A stretch of 64,000 bases of DNA from Neptuniibacter victor (GCA_027943745.1 AP025763.1:2790001-2854000), one strand, 5' to 3'; shown: positions 9,044-19,463, counted from the first letter of the stretch. Made by a program: numbers and translations. The notes: generated by a model from the sequence alone, not told the origin.

Positions 9044-9815
9044 AACTCTTTTAATAACGAGTTTAATCGCAGCACCAGCCATTGCATCAGCAGAAACGGC
9101 CGAAGAAAAAGGTATGCGCATCGCTGTAGAAGCCAAAGAAAGCGATAACGGCTGGCAAGATATGCAGGCAAATATGAACATGATTTTGCGAAATAAACTT
9201 GGTCAAGAAAGTATTCGTGAAATCCGTATGAAATCGCTTGAAGTCAATGGCGATGGTGATAAAAGTTTATCTGTTTTTGACAAGCCAAGAGATGTAAAGG
9301 GAACAGCGTTCCTTAGCTTCTCTCACTCCATTGGTGCGGATGACCAGTGGCTTTATCTACCAAAATTAAAACGCGTTAAGCGTATCGCTTCTCGTAACAA
9401 ATCGGGTCCATTTATGGGATCTGAATTTTCTTACGAAGATCTATCCTCTTTTGAGGTGGAAAAATACACTTACAAGTTTATCAAGGAGGAAGCTTGCGAG
9501 GGAGGTACTTGTAATGTTGTCGAGCAGTACCCTGTCGATAAGAATTCAGGTTATACACGCCGTGTAGTTTGGTTAGATCAAGCTGAACATCGCCCGTGGA
9601 AAATTGATTTTTACGATCGTAAGAATTCGCCGCTTAAAACACTAACGTACCATAGCTACCAAGAGTACAAAGAAAAACACTGGCGTGCCGACATGATGAA
9701 AATGGTTAACCATCAGACAGGTAAAAGTACCGACCTAACATACGGCAGCTATACATTCCAAACAGGATTGTCCGACAGTGACTTCAACAAAAACACCCTG
9801 AAACGAGCACGTTAA
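9018..9815 (+). CDS. Periplasmic LolA-like (outer membrane lipoprotein-sorting type) protein
   Basis: A 265-aa exported protein with signal peptide LKTLLITSLIAAPAIASA. The rest resembles the LolA-like family usually encoded beside small RND exporters: SLEVNGDGDKSLSVFDKPRDVKGTAFL, WLYLPKLKRVKRIASRNKSG and GSEFSYEDLSSFEVEKYTY. It probably carries a hydrophobic cargo across the periplasm between the RND protein and the outer membrane. The start overlaps the exporter gene by 26 bp and the next gene follows 1 bp after the stop, so this is a tight operon. Confidence 0.8.
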   Translation: MTLLNKSLKTLLITSLIAAPAIASAETAEEKGMRIAVEAKESDNGWQDMQANMNMILRNKLGQESIREIRMKSLEVNGDGDKSLSVFDKPRDVKGTAFLSFSHSIGADDQWLYLPKLKRVKRIASRNKSGPFMGSEFSYEDLSSFEVEKYTYKFIKEEACEGGTCNVVEQYPVDKNSGYTRRVVWLDQAEHRPWKIDFYDRKNSPLKTLTYHSYQEYKEKHWRADMMKMVNHQTGKSTDLTYGSYTFQTGLSDSDFNKNTLKRAR

Positions 9816-9816
9816 G

Positions 9817-11013
9817 ATGGGAACAAGCAAACTATTGCTTGCGGCAGGGCTGCTATCAGCCCTGCCAGTTCAAGCAGAGACATTTTATGAAATGTCAGGA
9901 AAGGTAACTGCTGATCTGCGCTACTTTACTCAGGATGCAAAATTTCAGAATCAAGACTACGACACTAACCTGTCTTTTACCGTTGAGCCTGAATTTTACT
10001 GGGAGTGGAATGACGGCAATGACAACCTGACGTTCACACCATTTCTCCGTATTGATGAAAATGATAGCCAGCGCACACACGGTGATATCCGTGAACTAAG
10101 CTGGGTTCATATTGGCGATGACTGGGAACTCAGAACCGGGATACGCAAAGTATTCTGGGGGGTAACTGAATTCCAGCACTTGGTCGATGTCATCAACCAA
10201 ACGGACGCTGTTGATGACTTTGACGGTGAAGATAAACTTGGCCAACAGATGATCAACCTGTCTCTCGTTCGTGACTGGGGTATTGTCGATCTATATCTAC
10301 TGCCCGGTTTTCGTGAAAGGACATTTGTCGGTGACGAAGGTCGCTTACGTGCTGGCTTAGCCGTTAATGACGATCACACGACGTATGAGTCAGGTGCGGG
10401 TAAGAATCATATTGATACAGCCATTCGCTGGAGCCACACACTAGGTGATTTTGACTTAGGTGCTTACTGGTTCCGCGGCACAAATCGTGACCCTAAGCTA
10501 CAAGCTAAGAATCTCAACGGCTCGACTGTCCTTGCACCATACTACGAACAGATGGACCAAATTGGCTTTGATCTTCAAGCAACCATTGATAGCTGGCTCT
10601 GGAAAATTGAGGGTATCCACCGCGATACCTCCAGTGAAAACTATTGGGCTGCGCAAGGTGGATTTGAATACACCTTCTACGGCATTCAAGAAAGCGCCGC
10701 AGATCTAGGCGTTCTCTTAGAGTATGGCTGGGATGAGCGCGGCACTGATGCTGATGCGGCTATTCAGAATGATCTATTTATGGGGGCTCGTTTAGCCCTT
10801 AATGATGCTGAGAGCACAGAAATGCTAGCCGGGATTAGCCATGATATTGATTACGACAGCCAAAGCCTAATCATTGAGGCAAGTCGCCGTGTAGGTGATG
10901 ACTGGAAAATTAGCCTGGATGGGCGTTTCTTTAGCAGCGATGACCCTGCAGATCTAAGTTACAGCATCAATCAGGATGACCACCTTCAACTAACAGTAGA
11001 ACGATATTTTTAA
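9817..11013 (+). CDS. Outer-membrane beta-barrel protein of the RND/LolA-like operon
   Basis: A 398-aa exported protein with signal peptide (LLLAAGLLSALPVQA). The mature part shows alternating aromatic strands typical of a barrel (FTVEPEFYWEWNDGNDNLTF, WELRTGIRKVFWGVTEFQHL) and ends in the aromatic LTVERYF, a good BamA-recognition C-terminus. It follows the LolA-like gene by one base. By context it is the outer-membrane member of a three-protein hydrophobe transport system controlled by the TetR protein. The family is not recognised beyond this. Confidence 0.75.
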   Translation: MGTSKLLLAAGLLSALPVQAETFYEMSGKVTADLRYFTQDAKFQNQDYDTNLSFTVEPEFYWEWNDGNDNLTFTPFLRIDENDSQRTHGDIRELSWVHIGDDWELRTGIRKVFWGVTEFQHLVDVINQTDAVDDFDGEDKLGQQMINLSLVRDWGIVDLYLLPGFRERTFVGDEGRLRAGLAVNDDHTTYESGAGKNHIDTAIRWSHTLGDFDLGAYWFRGTNRDPKLQAKNLNGSTVLAPYYEQMDQIGFDLQATIDSWLWKIEGIHRDTSSENYWAAQGGFEYTFYGIQESAADLGVLLEYGWDERGTDADAAIQNDLFMGARLALNDAESTEMLAGISHDIDYDSQSLIIEASRRVGDDWKISLDGRFFSSDDPADLSYSINQDDHLQLTVERYF

Positions 11014-11022
11014 TCATATTGC

Positions 11023-11790
11023 TTACTGCGTTTTTCGCCCCGGGGCAGCGGTTTCTTCTTGAATCCGTTGCTCCAACTTATCTAGTTCAAGCAACTGCTG
11101 TTGTAGCTTCTTATATTTGTCTGGCGCCCAAATAATCTGCTGTTTTTCTCGATCTAGCTCATACCGGGCACTGTACAGAAAATCCATTCCTAGAAGACCT
11201 TGGCTTCCGCTGCCGCCGCCCTTATAGTCAATAACCCCTGCTGAAACATTTTTGACTTTATAGGGGCCTATTTCAACCCGATCAAAATTAATCCGCTGGG
11301 TTTTAACAATACTTCCATCCGCAACCCTCGCTGCACCCGCATCTAGCAATTGAGCACCTAACGAATGAACAGCGGCTTTATGGACAACGGTAAAAGAAGC
11401 ACCGGTATCCATGACAAGATTCAGCGTGACAGACCGAGCACCATAAACCGCTTTAACAGGCACTAAGATACGATTAGCCTGAAAGCTAAAGGGAGTAACC
11501 CACTGCGCCATAGCATCTTGCAGCTCAGTTCTACGGCGATCAATTTTTAAATTGAGCTGCTTGATATCACGCTCAACGGACAACTCTTTAAATTCCTGCT
11601 CCGACAGCTTGTCTTTCGTCTCTTCCCGAGCATTCAATTGATCACGGTATTTCGCTGGAACTTTAGAGAGGCGATCAACATAAACTTGGCGCCCTGTATC
11701 ATCGGTGTATTGGTAAATCCGAGCTTCGGCAAACATAGGTGTAAGGCAGATAACACACAGTAATCTAGATAAGATTTTCAATCTGTACAT
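11023..11790 (-). CDS. Periplasmic retropepsin-like aspartic protease with DUF4124 domain
   Basis: A 255-aa exported protein. After the signal peptide (cleavage near FAEA) comes a short DUF4124 domain (YQYTDDTGRQVYVDRL), a helical linker, then a single-lobe aspartic protease (clan AA) domain with the catalytic motif VMDTGASFTVV at about residue 126 and the second conserved block GLLGMDFLYSARYELD. Retropepsin-like enzymes act as homodimers, each monomer giving one Asp. The start follows gggagataaggca. It converges on the beta-barrel gene with only 9 bp between the stop codons. Substrates are unknown. Confidence 0.85.
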   Translation of the reverse strand: MYRLKILSRLLCVICLTPMFAEARIYQYTDDTGRQVYVDRLSKVPAKYRDQLNAREETKDKLSEQEFKELSVERDIKQLNLKIDRRRTELQDAMAQWVTPFSFQANRILVPVKAVYGARSVTLNLVMDTGASFTVVHKAAVHSLGAQLLDAGAARVADGSIVKTQRINFDRVEIGPYKVKNVSAGVIDYKGGGSGSQGLLGMDFLYSARYELDREKQQIIWAPDKYKKLQQQLLELDKLEQRIQEETAAPGRKTQ

Positions 11791-11938
11791 TGCCTTATCT
11801 CCCTTAAAGCTTACTCAATCAAATGATTATGAAAAGAAATTATTTAGACCGTTCAGCATAAATAAAATAACAATAGCCATAAAAACCAAACTGAAACGCA
11901 TCACTAAACAGCGTGTACAGGTTTTTTTCTTTGTCATC

Positions 11939-12313
11939 TCAACCACCCGCCAATTTCACAGTAAAACCGTCCTTCTCTAAAACGGCTTTAAGCTTTTCAC
12001 GATGATCTCCCTGAATTTCAATAACCCCGTCCTTCAGCGCACCGCCTGTACCACAGGTTTTCTTCAATTTTTTAGAAAGGGCTTTTAGTTCAGCCTCTGG
12101 CACCGGGATCCCCGTAATCGTTGTAACCCCTTTTCCTTTACGGCCAGACGTTTCACGGCGAATTCGCACAATACCATCTAACCCTTCTAACCGACTTTGG
12201 TCATCTAACTCTGCACAAATACAGGCATCAACCGACTCAGAGCATTGCGGGCATAAAGCACCTTTTTCTGTCGAATATACCAAACCACTCAGTTGATCTT
12301 TCAAGGACGCCAC
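11939..12313 (-). CDS. yciH: SUI1/YciH family translation initiation factor homologue
   Basis: A 124-aa protein with an N-terminal CxxC...CxC zinc-ribbon-like segment (CPQCSESVDACIC) and a C-terminal SUI1/eIF1 domain: RRETSGRKGKGVTTITGIPV, KKTCGTGGALKDGVIEIQGDHR, ending VKLAGG as in E. coli YciH. The GTG at 12313 is preferred because aagga lies 7 nt before it; the TTG at 12349 would add 12 residues with no RBS. YciH-type proteins bind the small subunit and influence start-site fidelity. It is just downstream of the dGTPase-like gene and probably in the same transcript. Confidence 0.9.
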   Translation of the reverse strand: MASLKDQLSGLVYSTEKGALCPQCSESVDACICAELDDQSRLEGLDGIVRIRRETSGRKGKGVTTITGIPVPEAELKALSKKLKKTCGTGGALKDGVIEIQGDHREKLKAVLEKDGFTVKLAGG

Positions 12314-12370
12314 TGTTTTTTCCTTAGTCTTATAATACAAAGAGAGCAAAGTAAGAATTATATCCTAGCC

Positions 12371-13690
12371 TTAGCTCAACCCACCAATTTGTCGTGCTAA
12401 ATAGGTAGCGTAGTTATCGGTCATACCACTGATAAAATCTAACGCCCTCATATACGCCTTATAAAGAGGCAACTCCGGCCGAGGGGCATGGATACCCATT
12501 AGACTAATAATTCTTTCGCTACGATAACTAAGACCGTTTCCTTTTAAATGGTGATTATCATAAACCGCGTGACAAAAGGCTTCTAACAACACACCCAGTG
12601 TAGTGTAAGCACCTACTTCTAGCTCAGTTTTGCGAGTATCAGGGAAAACACGCTCTCTCGCTAACGTTTTAGCTGCATACAAACCATCTCTCACCGCCGG
12701 TTCCCCATCCGCTAACAGCTCCCCTTTATACTCTCCACGCATAATTAAGTGCTGGTTATCCATATAAGCCTGCACAGCAGAACAGACCATGAATTCCATC
12801 GCTTTGCCACGCAATGCCGAAATTTTTCGCCGTGCAGAAGCCTGGGAAGTAAAGATCTCATCATCAAACGAGGTATCTCCACAAAGCTGTAGCAATATTG
12901 GTTTTATCTCATCAAATGACAAAATATTTAATTCAATCGCATCTTCAAGGTCCACAATGGCATAACAGATATCATCAGCAGCCTCCATCAAATATGCCAG
13001 AGGGTGACGACTCCAACAGTTTTCGGCCAACGACACTAACCCAAGCTCTCGCCCCAATTTATTGAGAATTTCTAGTTCCGTTTGATAAGCACTAAATTTC
13101 CCTTTCTTGCCGGAATATTCAGCACTCCACGGGTACTTTAAAAGCGCGCCTAAGGTTGGGTAGGTTAAGCGTAACCCGCCATCAAATAAGTGATTCTCTA
13201 TACGGGTAATTACACGAAAGCCTTGAGCGTTACCTTCGAAGGTCATGAGATCACGTCTTTCTTCGCTACTCAGAGACGCCAGTAACTCACTCTCTCCTTG
13301 CCGTTTAAACCAATCTCTAATTGCATATTCACCGGCATGCCCAAAGGGTGGATTACCAATATCATGCGCCAAACAAGCCGACTGTACTATCATGCCGATA
13401 TCATAAGCGGTAGCCCATTCGGGCAATTGATCTTGGATCAATTCGCCCACACGAATACCTAAACTGCGTCCTAAACTACCCACCTCAATAGAATGAGTCA
13501 GACGAGTATGAATATGATCATTTAGCGACATAGGGTGCACTTGCGTTTTACGGCCTAAACGGCGAAACGCACTAGAAAAGATAATACGGTCTTGGTCTTT
13601 GTGAAAATGGCTACGTCCTATCTCTTGGTCGGTAACTTCCGCATGCCCATAACGTTTAGTGGTTAATAAACGCTGCCACTGCATCTCCAT
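12371..13690 (-). CDS. dGTPase-like deoxynucleotide triphosphohydrolase (housekeeping copy)
   Basis: A 439-aa HD-domain enzyme of the dGTPase family, which releases triphosphate from dNTPs. Metal-binding HD motif: LAHDIGNPPFGHAGE. Other family blocks are SSAFRRLGRKTQVHP and TRLTHSIEVGSLGRSLG near the N-terminus and MEAADDICYAIVDLEDAIE, which carries a later conserved Asp. The ATG at 13690 has aggaga upstream; an in-frame TTG lies two codons earlier. yciH follows 57 bp downstream. A second, divergent dGTPase-family gene occurs in the transposon at 37.4 kb, with the same HD core. Confidence 0.9.
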   Translation of the reverse strand: MEMQWQRLLTTKRYGHAEVTDQEIGRSHFHKDQDRIIFSSAFRRLGRKTQVHPMSLNDHIHTRLTHSIEVGSLGRSLGIRVGELIQDQLPEWATAYDIGMIVQSACLAHDIGNPPFGHAGEYAIRDWFKRQGESELLASLSSEERRDLMTFEGNAQGFRVITRIENHLFDGGLRLTYPTLGALLKYPWSAEYSGKKGKFSAYQTELEILNKLGRELGLVSLAENCWSRHPLAYLMEAADDICYAIVDLEDAIELNILSFDEIKPILLQLCGDTSFDDEIFTSQASARRKISALRGKAMEFMVCSAVQAYMDNQHLIMRGEYKGELLADGEPAVRDGLYAAKTLARERVFPDTRKTELEVGAYTTLGVLLEAFCHAVYDNHHLKGNGLSYRSERIISLMGIHAPRPELPLYKAYMRALDFISGMTDNYATYLARQIGGLS

Positions 13691-13866
13691 ATACAACTCT
13701 CCTAAAGGAACCGGTTTTTAACGGTAATTAGCGCGGGTTAACTTACAATTTACATTAAGACTCATCATAAAGAAGCGATTAAAAACACCCATTGAATCAT
13801 AAGTAGAATAATAGTGTGTGATAGCTATAGAATGCCCCCTCAAAAGAGATCACGCAAGGAACCAAC

Positions 13867-14607
13867 ATGGCCATTACCGGAAAAGAGATACATCGCAGTT
13901 ATGATGAATACGGTGCGATTAGAGTGATCGATGATGGCAATAAACGTTATTTAGCCTTTGGTGATAATGACGAACAAAGCTGCTGGTTAAAAAGCGAACC
14001 TCTATCACCACAGCATGACTATACTCGCGCGATGCTAATGGCCCTGCTGCTAATAGAACCTAAACGATGTATCACGTTAGGCTTAGGAGCTGGCGCCCTT
14101 AACAGCTGCTTGCATCACCACTACCCACAATTAAAGCAGCAAGTCGTAGAACTTCGTTCTGATGTAATTCAGACCGCTTATAAATACTTCCAATTACCAA
14201 GAAGTAAACGCATGGAATTGATTCATGCGGATGCTTATGACTTTCTACATCAAGAACACGCCCGCAAAGTGGACATCATCTTTAGTGATATTTACAGCGA
14301 AGATGGCTTAGACGTAAAGCAGCTCTCTCCTGAATTTTTGCAAGCAGCGCATTCTCTTTTAAAAAACGATGGCTGGTTAGTTCTGAATTGCTGGCGAGAG
14401 CACCAATCAGGTGATTGTCTTAACCTTCTTAGAGAACTCTTCAGCGATATAAGAGGCTGCACCACCAGCTGCGGCAACTGGGTTTTGCTTGCAGGAAAAA
14501 CAGGTAACAGCCTTAGCGAAAAGCAGCTAAAAACTTCAGCCAAAAAACTTAACCAGCAACTAGGCTTTTCTTTATCCGCCTATCTCAATCGCCTTAAAAG
14601 ATATTAA
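13867..14607 (+). CDS. Spermidine synthase-like methyltransferase-fold protein
   Basis: A 246-aa soluble protein with a Rossmann-type SAM-binding fold. Motif I is CITLGLGAGALNSCLHHHYP, then a beta-2 strand with an acidic end (QQVVELRSDVIQTAYKYF) and an acidic motif, DAYDFL, then VDIIFSDIYSEDGLD. The arrangement matches spermidine synthase-related proteins, but it is shorter than SpeE and the polyamine-site motif is not clearly conserved, so polyamine synthesis is not claimed. It is transcribed alone, divergent from the dGTPase-like gene. Confidence 0.75.
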   Translation: MAITGKEIHRSYDEYGAIRVIDDGNKRYLAFGDNDEQSCWLKSEPLSPQHDYTRAMLMALLLIEPKRCITLGLGAGALNSCLHHHYPQLKQQVVELRSDVIQTAYKYFQLPRSKRMELIHADAYDFLHQEHARKVDIIFSDIYSEDGLDVKQLSPEFLQAAHSLLKNDGWLVLNCWREHQSGDCLNLLRELFSDIRGCTTSCGNWVLLAGKTGNSLSEKQLKTSAKKLNQQLGFSLSAYLNRLKRY

Positions 14608-14655
14608 CCCGCGGTCAATTATGGTTGTTTAAGCAGGTAATATAACAGTCATCGT

Positions 14656-16074
14656 TTAAGCTTCATCAATCAAACGTTGAGCTTCATCGGCAACATACTG
14701 CAATGCCTGCTTCATTTTCTCATCTGGTTTTTTAGCAAAATTAAGACGCATACAGTTTCGGTATTTACCCGAAGCAGAAAAAATAACACCCGGCGCGATA
14801 CTAATGTTTTTTGATTCTAATCGTTTATTCAATTTCACTGTATCGACCTCTATTGGCAGCTCTACCCAAAGCAGATAGCCACCCGCCGGATAACTGATTC
14901 GCGTACCTTCTGGGAAAAAAGCCTCAACAAGATCAACCATCATATCCCGCGCAAGCTGATATTGGGCTTTCATTTTACGGATATGACGTTCATATCCTCC
15001 CTGTGCAATAAATTCAGCCACTGCTTCTTGTTGAACCGGAGGGTTACTGACAGTCGATACAAATTTCTTATGTAAGACCCGCTCTGTACACTGACCTGGC
15101 GCTACCCAGCCCAACCGCAAACCGTAAGCCAGCGTTTTAGAGAAAGAGGAACACAATAATACGCGACCTTCTTCATCAAACGATTTAATGGTCCGAGGCC
15201 TAGGCGACTTATAATAAAGATCGCCATAGATATCATCTTCAATAATTGGCAGGTCATATTGCTGAGCCAATCGTAGTAATGCCTTTCGACGCTCTTCTGG
15301 CATGGTATAGCCCAACGGATTGTTACATGTCGGCGTTACTTGGATAGCTTTAATCGGCCATTGATCAAGTGCTAATTCAAGCGCTTCTAGGCTTATCCCC
15401 GTTTCGGGATGAGTGGGGATTTCCAGCGCTTTTAAACCTAACGCTTTTATCGCTTGAGTGGATCCATAAAAACTCGGAGAATCGGTTGCTACAATATCCC
15501 CAGGCTGTGTTATTGCACGTAGGCTACAGACCAACGCTTCCTGACAACCTGTTGTAATAATTATTTCATCTGGATGAAGTTGGCAGCCAGAATCAACGGC
15601 TAATCGAGCAATCTGCTTTCGCAGCTTTTCTGAGCCTCGAATGTCACAATAATTTAAAAACTGGTCACTGCTAAATTTTGCAGCTTCCACGAGAGCTTTC
15701 ATTAATGGCTTTAAGGTTGGGGAATCAATAGCCGGCATCGCTGTGCCTAGCGCCATATGCCCCTGCCCCTTTTCCGAATTCAGTAGATGATAAACTTGTT
15801 CCCAATGTGAAACTTCTAAAGGCCTTTGAGCGGGTCTACTCACTTCGGGTAACGCAGGAACAGCAGAACGCCCTTGTACATAATAGCCGGATTTAGGCCT
15901 AACTTCAGCAAGCCCTCTCTCCTCAAGGCGCTGATACGCCTCTTGTACCGTGGAGATACTAACACCGCGCTCACTGCTTAATGACCGGATCGAGGGAAGT
16001 TTACTGCCAACAGGGTAGTACCCTTGTTCAATTCGTTGACTAAGCTCTTCCAGTAACTGTTCATACAGTTTCAT
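14656..16074 (-). CDS. MocR/PdxR-type transcriptional regulator (GntR HTH fused to aminotransferase)
   Basis: A ~472-aa fusion. The N-terminal winged helix is GntR-type (GYYPVGSKLPSIRSLSSERG, VSISTVQEAYQRLEERGLAEVRPKSGYYV). A class-I aminotransferase domain follows, with the PLP lysine in SSFSKTLAYGLRLGW, the Asn/Tyr pocket in TPTCNNPLGYTMPEERR and the Asp in IIEDDIYGDLYY. Such proteins use PLP as effector or sensor and usually control amino-acid or vitamin B6 genes. The start at 16074 (MKLYEQLLEELSQRI) fits the family; an ATG 10 codons upstream is possible. The target cannot be told from the neighbours. Confidence 0.88.
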   Translation of the reverse strand: MKLYEQLLEELSQRIEQGYYPVGSKLPSIRSLSSERGVSISTVQEAYQRLEERGLAEVRPKSGYYVQGRSAVPALPEVSRPAQRPLEVSHWEQVYHLLNSEKGQGHMALGTAMPAIDSPTLKPLMKALVEAAKFSSDQFLNYCDIRGSEKLRKQIARLAVDSGCQLHPDEIIITTGCQEALVCSLRAITQPGDIVATDSPSFYGSTQAIKALGLKALEIPTHPETGISLEALELALDQWPIKAIQVTPTCNNPLGYTMPEERRKALLRLAQQYDLPIIEDDIYGDLYYKSPRPRTIKSFDEEGRVLLCSSFSKTLAYGLRLGWVAPGQCTERVLHKKFVSTVSNPPVQQEAVAEFIAQGGYERHIRKMKAQYQLARDMMVDLVEAFFPEGTRISYPAGGYLLWVELPIEVDTVKLNKRLESKNISIAPGVIFSASGKYRNCMRLNFAKKPDEKMKQALQYVADEAQRLIDEA

Positions 16075-16295
16075 CACCAAACACCCATACAAAACCATTT
16101 TCAATGACAGATTAATTGTAATTAGACATCACAGAACAAAATCAACAAATCTGTACTCCACTATTTATATTTTTCTAAATCTGTAACCCAAAATCAAGCT
16201 TATTTACACTATTACCTGACAAAACATTCAATATCTGTAGCTATTTAGCAAAGGATATTCATAAAACGGGGTTACACAGGTAAAGGGAGTACAAC

Positions 16296-16736
16296 ATGTG
16301 TAAACAGATAAAATTAACGACTTTATTTTTATTCGGTGCATTCATCACAGGATGTAATAGCAGTTACCATGAATTTAACGGTAAGTCGGGTTACAAATTT
16401 GAAACACTCAATAACGATCAATTTGCCGTTCAGTATTATGGGAATGCTCATAGCAGCATGAAAGATGTCGAGACGATGTGGCACCACAAAGCAAGAGAGC
16501 TCTGCAAAGGGGGGGCGTATCAGCACAAAATAACGGCTAAAAGACCACTTTTAAAGGGGAATAACATCGTTATGGATGGCAGTTTGATACCTAAACCGGC
16601 AGCTCACTATTTTGTTGATGGCGAAATTAGCTGTATCGCACCGTCACTTGCTATAAAGCTGAACCAAGAAAGAGGTCATTCACTTGGCGAAGACTTTACC
16701 TCCAATCAACTTATAAGCAGGGGTGCCACGAATTAA
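16296..16736 (+). CDS. Predicted lipoprotein, function unknown
   Basis: A 146-aa protein with a lipoprotein signal peptide: TTLFLFGAFITGCNSS, lipobox ITGC, Cys about residue 20. The mature part (YKFETLNNDQFAVQYYGNAHS, then MWHHKARELCKGGAY) resembles small envelope lipoproteins with a conserved ARELC-type turn, but I cannot assign a family. The RBS is aaaggga. The last 57 bp overlap the convergent zinc-ribbon gene. Confidence 0.75.
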   Translation: MCKQIKLTTLFLFGAFITGCNSSYHEFNGKSGYKFETLNNDQFAVQYYGNAHSSMKDVETMWHHKARELCKGGAYQHKITAKRPLLKGNNIVMDGSLIPKPAAHYFVDGEISCIAPSLAIKLNQERGHSLGEDFTSNQLISRGATN

Positions 16737-16928
16737 TGTTTCACGCGCAAAAATCGCGTGGCAAACAGGACAAGTACACGGCTCTTCGGTGAAGTTTTCA
16801 CTGATTCTTTCTTTAAAACACTTCACCAGAGCCCCTTTACCACCCTTCCTATACCTGTATAACTGAGTTTTACACTGCTTACAGTAAACGTTAACAGCGG
16901 TAGATGGGCCTCTTTTACTGGGCTTCAT
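16680..16928 (-). CDS. Small zinc-ribbon protein
   Basis: An 82-aa basic protein with two Cys pairs spaced as a zinc ribbon: YCKQCKTQLYRYRKGGKG near residue 15, CFKER, then EPCTCPVCHAIFARE. The sequence looks well constrained and resembles conserved hypothetical proteins of marine gammaproteobacteria. No known partner. Its 3' end overlaps the lipoprotein gene on the other strand by 57 bp, which makes it easy to miss. Confidence 0.7.
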   Translation of the reverse strand: MKPSKRGPSTAVNVYCKQCKTQLYRYRKGGKGALVKCFKERISENFTEEPCTCPVCHAIFARETLIRGTPAYKLIGGKVFAK

Positions 16929-17074
16929 TAGCGTTACCCGTAACCATAAGGAACGTTTGAGTTTAGCACTTGTCTATCCCATTGGAGATTAATTGCCTCT
17001 ATCATATCAACAAATACAGCCCGAGCATCGACATGAAAACCTTAGACTTATATCGCCTTATCAATATCCGTCCG

Positions 17075-19435
17075 ATGCGCCATCTCCGATCAATCCTTTT
17101 TTATCTAAGTTTATGGCTATTCGCCCCCATGCTATTAGCGGCAACCGCTCTAGATTCGTCCAACGCCAAGACTGATCCATCTACGTCGCCACCATCTATT
17201 CCCCTAGCGGAATTAACAAACGCTATACAAAATCAAGGACCGGACTACACCCCTAGAACAGAACATTTAAATAAAGAGGGTCAGCCGCTATTTACTAACC
17301 GATTGATATTAGAATCCTCTCCCTATCTACTGCAACACGCCCACAACCCCGTTAATTGGTATAGCTGGTCAGAGGAAGCCCTGTCGGAAGCCAAGCGTAG
17401 CAATAAACCTATATTCCTCTCTATAGGTTACTCTACGTGCCACTGGTGTCATGTCATGGAGAAAGAAAGCTTTGAGAATATTGAAATTGCAAATTATCTA
17501 AACAAACACTTCATTAGTATTAAAGTTGACCGAGAACAGCGCCCCGATATTGATAATACCTACATGATTGCCTCGGCATTACTCAGCGGTCAAACCGGAT
17601 GGCCTCTCAACGTCCTAAATACACCCGAAGCCGCCCCCTTTTACGCCGCAACATACTTTCCCCCAGAACAGTTTCTAGCACTACTAAAAAGAACACAGCA
17701 ACTTTGGCAACAAGAGCAATTAGCTTTAGTTAAGGAAAGCGACAGAATCATCGCGGCTATTACAGAGATACAAGCAAACAACAGCTCCCCTTCAAAAATC
17801 ACTCATGATACTTATGCTGCCGCATTAGAGCAGTGGTTAGATATTTTCGATGAATTTGAAGGGGGATTTGGTACTGCTCCTAAGTTTCCTCAAGAGCCGA
17901 CCTTACTGTTTATGCTTGATCAAGCAGATCGAACTCAGGATAAGCTGCTACTAAAGACCGTCACTAAAACACTCAACGCTATGCAGCAAGGTGGCATATA
18001 TGATCAAGTCGCCGGAGGGTTTCACCGATATGCAACAGACCCAAGCTGGCAAATCCCCCACTTTGAAAAAATGCTCTATAACCAAGCACAGCTCTCAACT
18101 CTCTACTTACAAGCTTACGCATTAACTGGCGACCCGCTCTATAGGCAGATCGTTGTGGAAACCCTTGATTACGTTTTACGCGAGATGAGAAATCAACAAC
18201 ACCTTTTCTACTCTGCAACTGATGCCGATAGCGAAGGAGAGGAAGGTACATTTTTTATTTGGTCTGATGACGAATTACGCAATACACTCAGTGTTAAGCA
18301 CTATAAAACGGCAACCACATTTTTTGGCATCTCCGAAGGGAGTAATTTCTCCGGTAGAAACATTTTATATCAACCTTTATCCATTCCTGACTATGTGATT
18401 GAACATCAATTAAACCCGGTCACATTTCTAGCTGAGCTCACCGAGATAAAACGTACGTTATTAATACAGAGACAAAAAAGAGCAAAACCGCATTTAGACG
18501 ATAAAATCATTACTGCTTGGAATAGTATGTTGATACGAGCACTGGCGCAGGCGGGTGCAGACTTAAAAATTAAACGCTATACAAACGCAGCAACAACTGC
18601 CGCCGATGCCTTGTGGAATAGCCACTATTCATCCACAGGCTTGATCCGCGACTCTCGACACTCCAGACAAGGCAGCAAAGGTAATCTAGAGGATTACAGC
18701 ACTTTTGCACTCGCCAATCTAACCTTATATAACCTGACAGATCATCCCAAATGGTTAAATAGAGCCACTACGCTTGGTGAAGAGCTGATCTCAAAATTTT
18801 GGGATGAGGCAAATAGTACCTTATTCCTAACTGAGCCTGATCAAACGGTTCTGGTAAGATCACGTAGCCAAGCAGACCAAGCCATACCCGCAGCAGAATC
18901 ATTCGCGTATGAATTATTAAACCGCTTAGCTGTCAGTCAAGAGAACCAACTGTTCCCAGTGATTGCTTCGCAGTTACTCGCAGCAAAAAGCGGAAAAATT
19001 AGCGCAAACCCAATGAACTACAGCTACTTGCTTATGGCTCATGCCAAACATAAAGCATCACTTGAGCGGATACAGTTTGGCGCCTTAGGCGCACTAAAAG
19101 CCGAACTAAAACTAGAAAAAGATTATTTTGAATTAGTGGTTAAGTTAAAACCAGGCTGGCATATCAATGCCCAAAAACCAGGAGACAAACGTTTAATTGG
19201 AAGCTCAATTAAAGCGGACTGGCTAGATAGCATCTCCTATCCAAAAGCACATGCAACAAAAGTAAATTTCACTAAAACAACAATCAATCTCTATTCGGAT
19301 CAGTTCCGTTTTAAAATCAGAAAAAACAATAATGAGGACACGTTACAGAACACGCTACGTTTTACATATCAAGCGTGTAGCACAGAACAATGCCTAGCCC
19401 CAGAAACGCTGTATTTCTCACCTAACATTCAATAA
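17075..19435 (+). CDS. Exported DUF255 (thioredoxin-fold, YyaL/SSP411-like) protein with a DsbD-alpha-like C-terminal domain
   Basis: A ~786-aa protein. The start at 17075 gives a clean signal peptide ([21 protein letters not shown]); ATGs or TTGs further upstream do not. A DUF255 thioredoxin-like domain follows ([20 protein letters not shown], active-site-like [20 protein letters not shown]), then a six-hairpin glycosidase-like toroid ([43 protein letters not shown]). The last ~100 residues resemble the N-terminal domain of Dsb[20 protein letters not shown] and a Cys pair in [14 protein letters not shown]. YyaL homologues are normally cytoplasmic, so export plus a DsbD-like tail is notable. 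It probably acts in periplasmic redox chemistry. Confidence 0.82.
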   Translation: MRHLRSILFYLSLWLFAPMLLAATALDSSNAKTDPSTSPPSIPLAELTNAIQNQGPDYTPRTEHLNKEGQPLFTNRLILESSPYLLQHAHNPVNWYSWSEEALSEAKRSNKPIFLSIGYSTCHWCHVMEKESFENIEIANYLNKHFISIKVDREQRPDIDNTYMIASALLSGQTGWPLNVLNTPEAAPFYAATYFPPEQFLALLKRTQQLWQQEQLALVKESDRIIAAITEIQANNSSPSKITHDTYAAALEQWLDIFDEFEGGFGTAPKFPQEPTLLFMLDQADRTQDKLLLKTVTKTLNAMQQGGIYDQVAGGFHRYATDPSWQIPHFEKMLYNQAQLSTLYLQAYALTGDPLYRQIVVETLDYVLREMRNQQHLFYSATDADSEGEEGTFFIWSDDELRNTLSVKHYKTATTFFGISEGSNFSGRNILYQPLSIPDYVIEHQLNPVTFLAELTEIKRTLLIQRQKRAKPHLDDKIITAWNSMLIRALAQAGADLKIKRYTNAATTAADALWNSHYSSTGLIRDSRHSRQGSKGNLEDYSTFALANLTLYNLTDHPKWLNRATTLGEELISKFWDEANSTLFLTEPDQTVLVRSRSQADQAIPAAESFAYELLNRLAVSQENQLFPVIASQLLAAKSGKISANPMNYSYLLMAHAKHKASLERIQFGALGALKAELKLEKDYFELVVKLKPGWHINAQKPGDKRLIGSSIKADWLDSISYPKAHATKVNFTKTTINLYSDQFRFKIRKNNNEDTLQNTLRFTYQACSTEQCLAPETLYFSPNIQ

Positions 19436-19463
19436 GAATCAGGCAATAAGAACCAGGCAATAA

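Noticed and set aside
10460-10708. Frames overlapping the outer-membrane protein gene
   Set aside because: Out-of-frame shadows of a continuous barrel gene with a clear signal peptide.
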